Shown: piece after piece, positions 62,901 through 64,000 of the stretch
How the letters are laid out: every line of letters begins with the position of its first letter
Position numbering within the stretch: the first letter of the stretch is position 1
NCBI RefSeq assembly: GCF_009797935.1
Contig: NZ_VOLC01000002.1
Coordinates: 186,001 to 250,000, forward strand
Reading direction: 5' to 3'
DNA: 64,000 bases
Source: Lunatibacter salilacus
Lineage (GTDB): Bacteria; Bacteroidota; Bacteroidia; Cytophagales; Cyclobacteriaceae
The notes under the pieces: model-generated
What the model was told of the DNA's origin: nothing
The model's input: only the letters and a program-made list of their open reading frames with translations
Databases searched by the model: none
Made by a program: the position numbers and the translations under genes

Positions 62901-64000
62901 TGCTAGCACAGGCGGGGTAGCATCTATTACTGTGTAGGTGAAATCCGCTGTTGAAGTATTGCCGGCGGCATCAGTAGCTGAATAGGTGCGGGTGATCTGG
63001 TATTCATTGGCACAGCTACCAGGTGTGGTAACATCCACAAAAACAACTTCTACGGGGATCGTATAACCAGTCCCGTCAAAATCCATGGCGGTTACTGTAG
63101 GAAACACAGGCACTGCCTCACAGGATACTATTACATCTTCTCCGGGATCCGAAAGAAGGGGTGCATACATATCATTGATTTCTACAATGCTATTGTAGGA
63201 AGCAGTGCAGCCATTGGCATCTGTGACAGTGACTGTATAAGTTCCTGCGGCAAGCCCTGAAATATCTTCGGTAGTAGCACCGTTACTCCATGCATAGGTA
63301 TAAGGAGCCTTACCGCCACTCACCGTTAAATCAATACTCCCATTGGTGCAGCTAGCACAGGCTATCGGTTGAACCGTCGCCGTAAGGCTTAAGCCTTCAG
63401 GTATAATGACTTCTGTGCTGAAGCTTTCCACACAGCTTCCTTGGGTGATGGTGAGTATGGCGGTATAGGTACCTGGTGCTCTGTAAATATTGGTTACATC
63501 CCCTTTCGTGTTACTGGCTTGGCCATCTCCGAAACTCCATAGATAAGTTGCATCCTCTGCAATCTGGGTGGAGGCATCAGTAAACTGAACTGGTTCAGAT
63601 AAACCTATTGGATCATTCCTAAAGCAAAGATTGCCGACAGTAAAAGAAGGGGAAAGATCGGGGCAGGAAGGGTCATCATGTAGTTTAACTACCCAGTAGT
63701 CGTTGCCACCTTTACTGTTTTCACTTTTATCTCCTGAAATATTGGAGTTAGAATAGCCTGACATCAAATAGCCGCCATCAGGAGTAAGATTTACACTGCG
63801 GGGTAACTCCATATTACTCCCCCCAATGGTTTTATCCCAGACTTTATTTCCACTTCCGTCTATTTTTACTAGCCAGTAGTCCCATCCTCCTTTACTGTTC
63901 TGACTTTTATCGCCTGAAATATTGGAGTCAGAACGGCCTCCCAACAAATACCCACCATCAAGGGTGGGAGTGGTGCCGTACTGTTCGTCAAATCCTGTCC
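60000..64000 (-). CDS. Giant secreted T9SS cargo protein with propeller, PKD, SprB and HYR repeats (N-terminus outside window)
   Basis: More than 1330 residues are visible; the frame is open to the right edge, so the N-terminus is missing. In order: beta-propeller-type repeats ([22 protein letters not shown]), a PKD domain ([11 protein letters not shown]), a SprB-type repeat ([19 protein letters not shown]), and several HYR/Ig-like modules. Four of these are nearly identical 90-residue copies (DNA at 61561-62640). A PKD-like module ([13 protein letters not shown]) and a hydrolase-associated beta domain ([14 protein letters not shown]) follow, and then a type A T9SS sorting domain ([28 protein letters not shown]). 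It is an exported, surface-bound or released adhesin-like protein; no catalytic domain is visible. Confidence 0.93.
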   Translation of the reverse strand, partial: TGFDEQYGTTPTLDGGYLLGGRSDSNISGDKSQNSKGGWDYWLVKIDGSGNKVWDKTIGGSNMELPRSVNLTPDGGYLMSGYSNSNISGDKSENSKGGNDYWVVKLHDDPSCPDLSPSFTVGNLCFRNDPIGLSEPVQFTDASTQIAEDATYLWSFGDGQASNTKGDVTNIYRAPGTYTAILTITQGSCVESFSTEVIIPEGLSLTATVQPIACASCTNGSIDLTVSGGKAPYTYAWSNGATTEDISGLAAGTYTVTVTDANGCTASYNSIVEINDMYAPLLSDPGEDVIVSCEAVPVFPTVTAMDFDGTGYTIPVEVVFVDVTTPGSCANEYQITRTYSATDAAGNTSTADFTYTVIDATPPVLAGVPVEALIVPTDPNDAIACGVAVNFPAITATDNCGGAVSLTYSTTEGPVSSGGIFNVGSTIVTVTATDACGNASSGTFTVVVEDSEAPVIGTTAPITATTAAGTCSAPVEFSAPVSDNCDVSVTPVFSILTGGVVTPITSPYIFPVGETVVTVNATDAAGNDAIQQTFTVTVLDTEAPVIGTTAPIMATTAAGTCSAPVEFSAPVSDNCDVSVTPVFSILSGGVVTPITSPYIFPVGETVVTVNATDAAGNDAIQQTFTVTVLDTEAPVIGTTAPITATTAAGTCSAPVEFSAPVSDNCDVSVTPVFSILTGGVVTPITSPYIFPVGETVVTVNATDAAGNDAIERTFTVTVLDTEAPVIGTTTPITATTAAGTCAAPVEFSASVSDNCDVSVTPVFSMLVGGVATPITSPNIFPVGETVVTVNATDAAGNDAIERTFTVTVLDTEAPVFATNNITVYLDANGEATISVADIYDPANSSDNCGIDEASLELDITNFGCNDIGTPVVVTLSGSDVNGNSSTATATVTVVDFIAPTLVPPADITVTNDPASCTAIIDLGQAIVNDNCPGVELSNNAPAFFPVGPATVTWTAVDASGNESQANQYITVTNSIPVIAGTLTAPIDPSPVGTTVTISDVVTDNNITSVEWHWNDGVITTGTFIYEAGTGNNTVSGQRTFTSAQVYTVTLVVTDHCGETAAYTYTNLIVIFDPNGAFVTGGGWINSPVGASVLYPDAVGKANFGFVSKYKPGANKPTGNTEFQFKAGNLNFKSTSYDWLVVAGHTAKFKGDGTINGVGQYGFMLSAVDGKLKGDGLDRFRIKIWDKVSGQVVYDNEMGASDNAESNTVIGGGSIVIHTGKSGKNARSEVSGIAGRPITEERPEGPVTLDLKVYPNPLQDKLFIDMGSNMDEVVFLSIYDMAGRLLYEDKRPIVKGNNKIILDVNSWNVRTDQLLLRLMSPSSGFHNFILLKP
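61561..62640 (-). repeat. Four tandem 270-bp HYR-coding repeats
   Basis: Unit boundaries at 61561, 61831, 62101 and 62371, each starting (plus strand) with GCTTCGGTATCCAAAACGG; a diverged fifth module starts at 62641. Each unit codes for 90 residues. The repeats lie in the reading frame of the giant T9SS protein. Units 2 and 4 share a 180-base block with one difference (61921-62100 and 62461-62640), while units 3 and 4 share their first 90 bases. Confidence 0.92.

Noticed and set aside
1-64000. tRNA or rRNA genes, intact transposases, integrase or prophage genes
   Set aside because: None recognised on reading both strands; a tRNA search program would be needed to exclude a tRNA fully.

Overview
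The window comes from a member of the Bacteroidota, most likely order Cytophagales and close to Cyclobacteriaceae. The evidence is a SusC/SusD pair, a giant secreted protein with PKD, SprB and HYR modules and a C-terminal sorting domain of the type IX secretion system, a 60-residue Hc1-type histone-like protein, many Tat-signal enzymes with the RRxF pattern, and the near absence of Shine-Dalgarno sequences. No tRNA, rRNA, CRISPR array, intact transposase or prophage gene was seen.

Layout. 1-3.7 kb: a peroxidase cluster (partial membrane-anchored protein, DyP peroxidase, convergent catalase-like/SRPBCC protein). 3.9-9.0 kb: a 1710-residue signalling protein (pseudokinase, AAA ATPase, GAF, class III cyclase). 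9-11.5 kb: a DUF885 lipoprotein and a VOC protein. 11.6-12.3 kb: a repeat patch and a decayed GH30 glycosidase. 12.3-30.5 kb: a minus-strand catabolic locus of ten intact genes. In transcription order it reads susC, susD, a terminator-like hairpin, two ceramidase-fold proteins, a DegT remnant, two amidohydrolases, a heparinase-like lyase, a Tat-exported DegT PLP enzyme, a third ceramidase-fold protein and a double alpha/beta-hydrolase. A divergent lipoprotein (LamG interrupted by a propeller) sits at the promoter end. 32.5-40 kb: housekeeping genes (murI, histone-like protein, alpha-oxoamine synthase, accC-maf, glgP). 40.3-44.8 kb: an RND metal-efflux pair. 45-52.7 kb: a TPR-adenylate cyclase with a small overlapping partner, and a 1742-residue multi-PAS histidine kinase. 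52.7-59 kb: a gene graveyard holding an array of four triloop hairpins, remnants of glycosidases and a sugar isomerase, one intact Gfo/Idh oxidoreductase, a GAF histidine kinase, and a glycine-zipper protein overlapping a small membrane gene that is broken at an A8 run. 58.9-64 kb: a DUF502 membrane protein and the giant repeat-rich T9SS protein, which runs off the window.

The most promising possibly undescribed system is the 12.3-30.5 kb locus. A SusCD importer is combined with four Tat-type enzymes, a lyase, paired amidohydrolases and three zinc-site ceramidase-fold proteins that all lack the ceramidase serine nucleophile. I infer a pathway that takes apart an acidic, N-acylated or otherwise amide-bearing glycan or glycolipid. 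The substrate cannot be read from the sequence. Duplicated and decayed copies inside the locus (DegT remnant, tandem 5' repeats, three ceramidase paralogues) show that it has been rearranged by duplication and loss.
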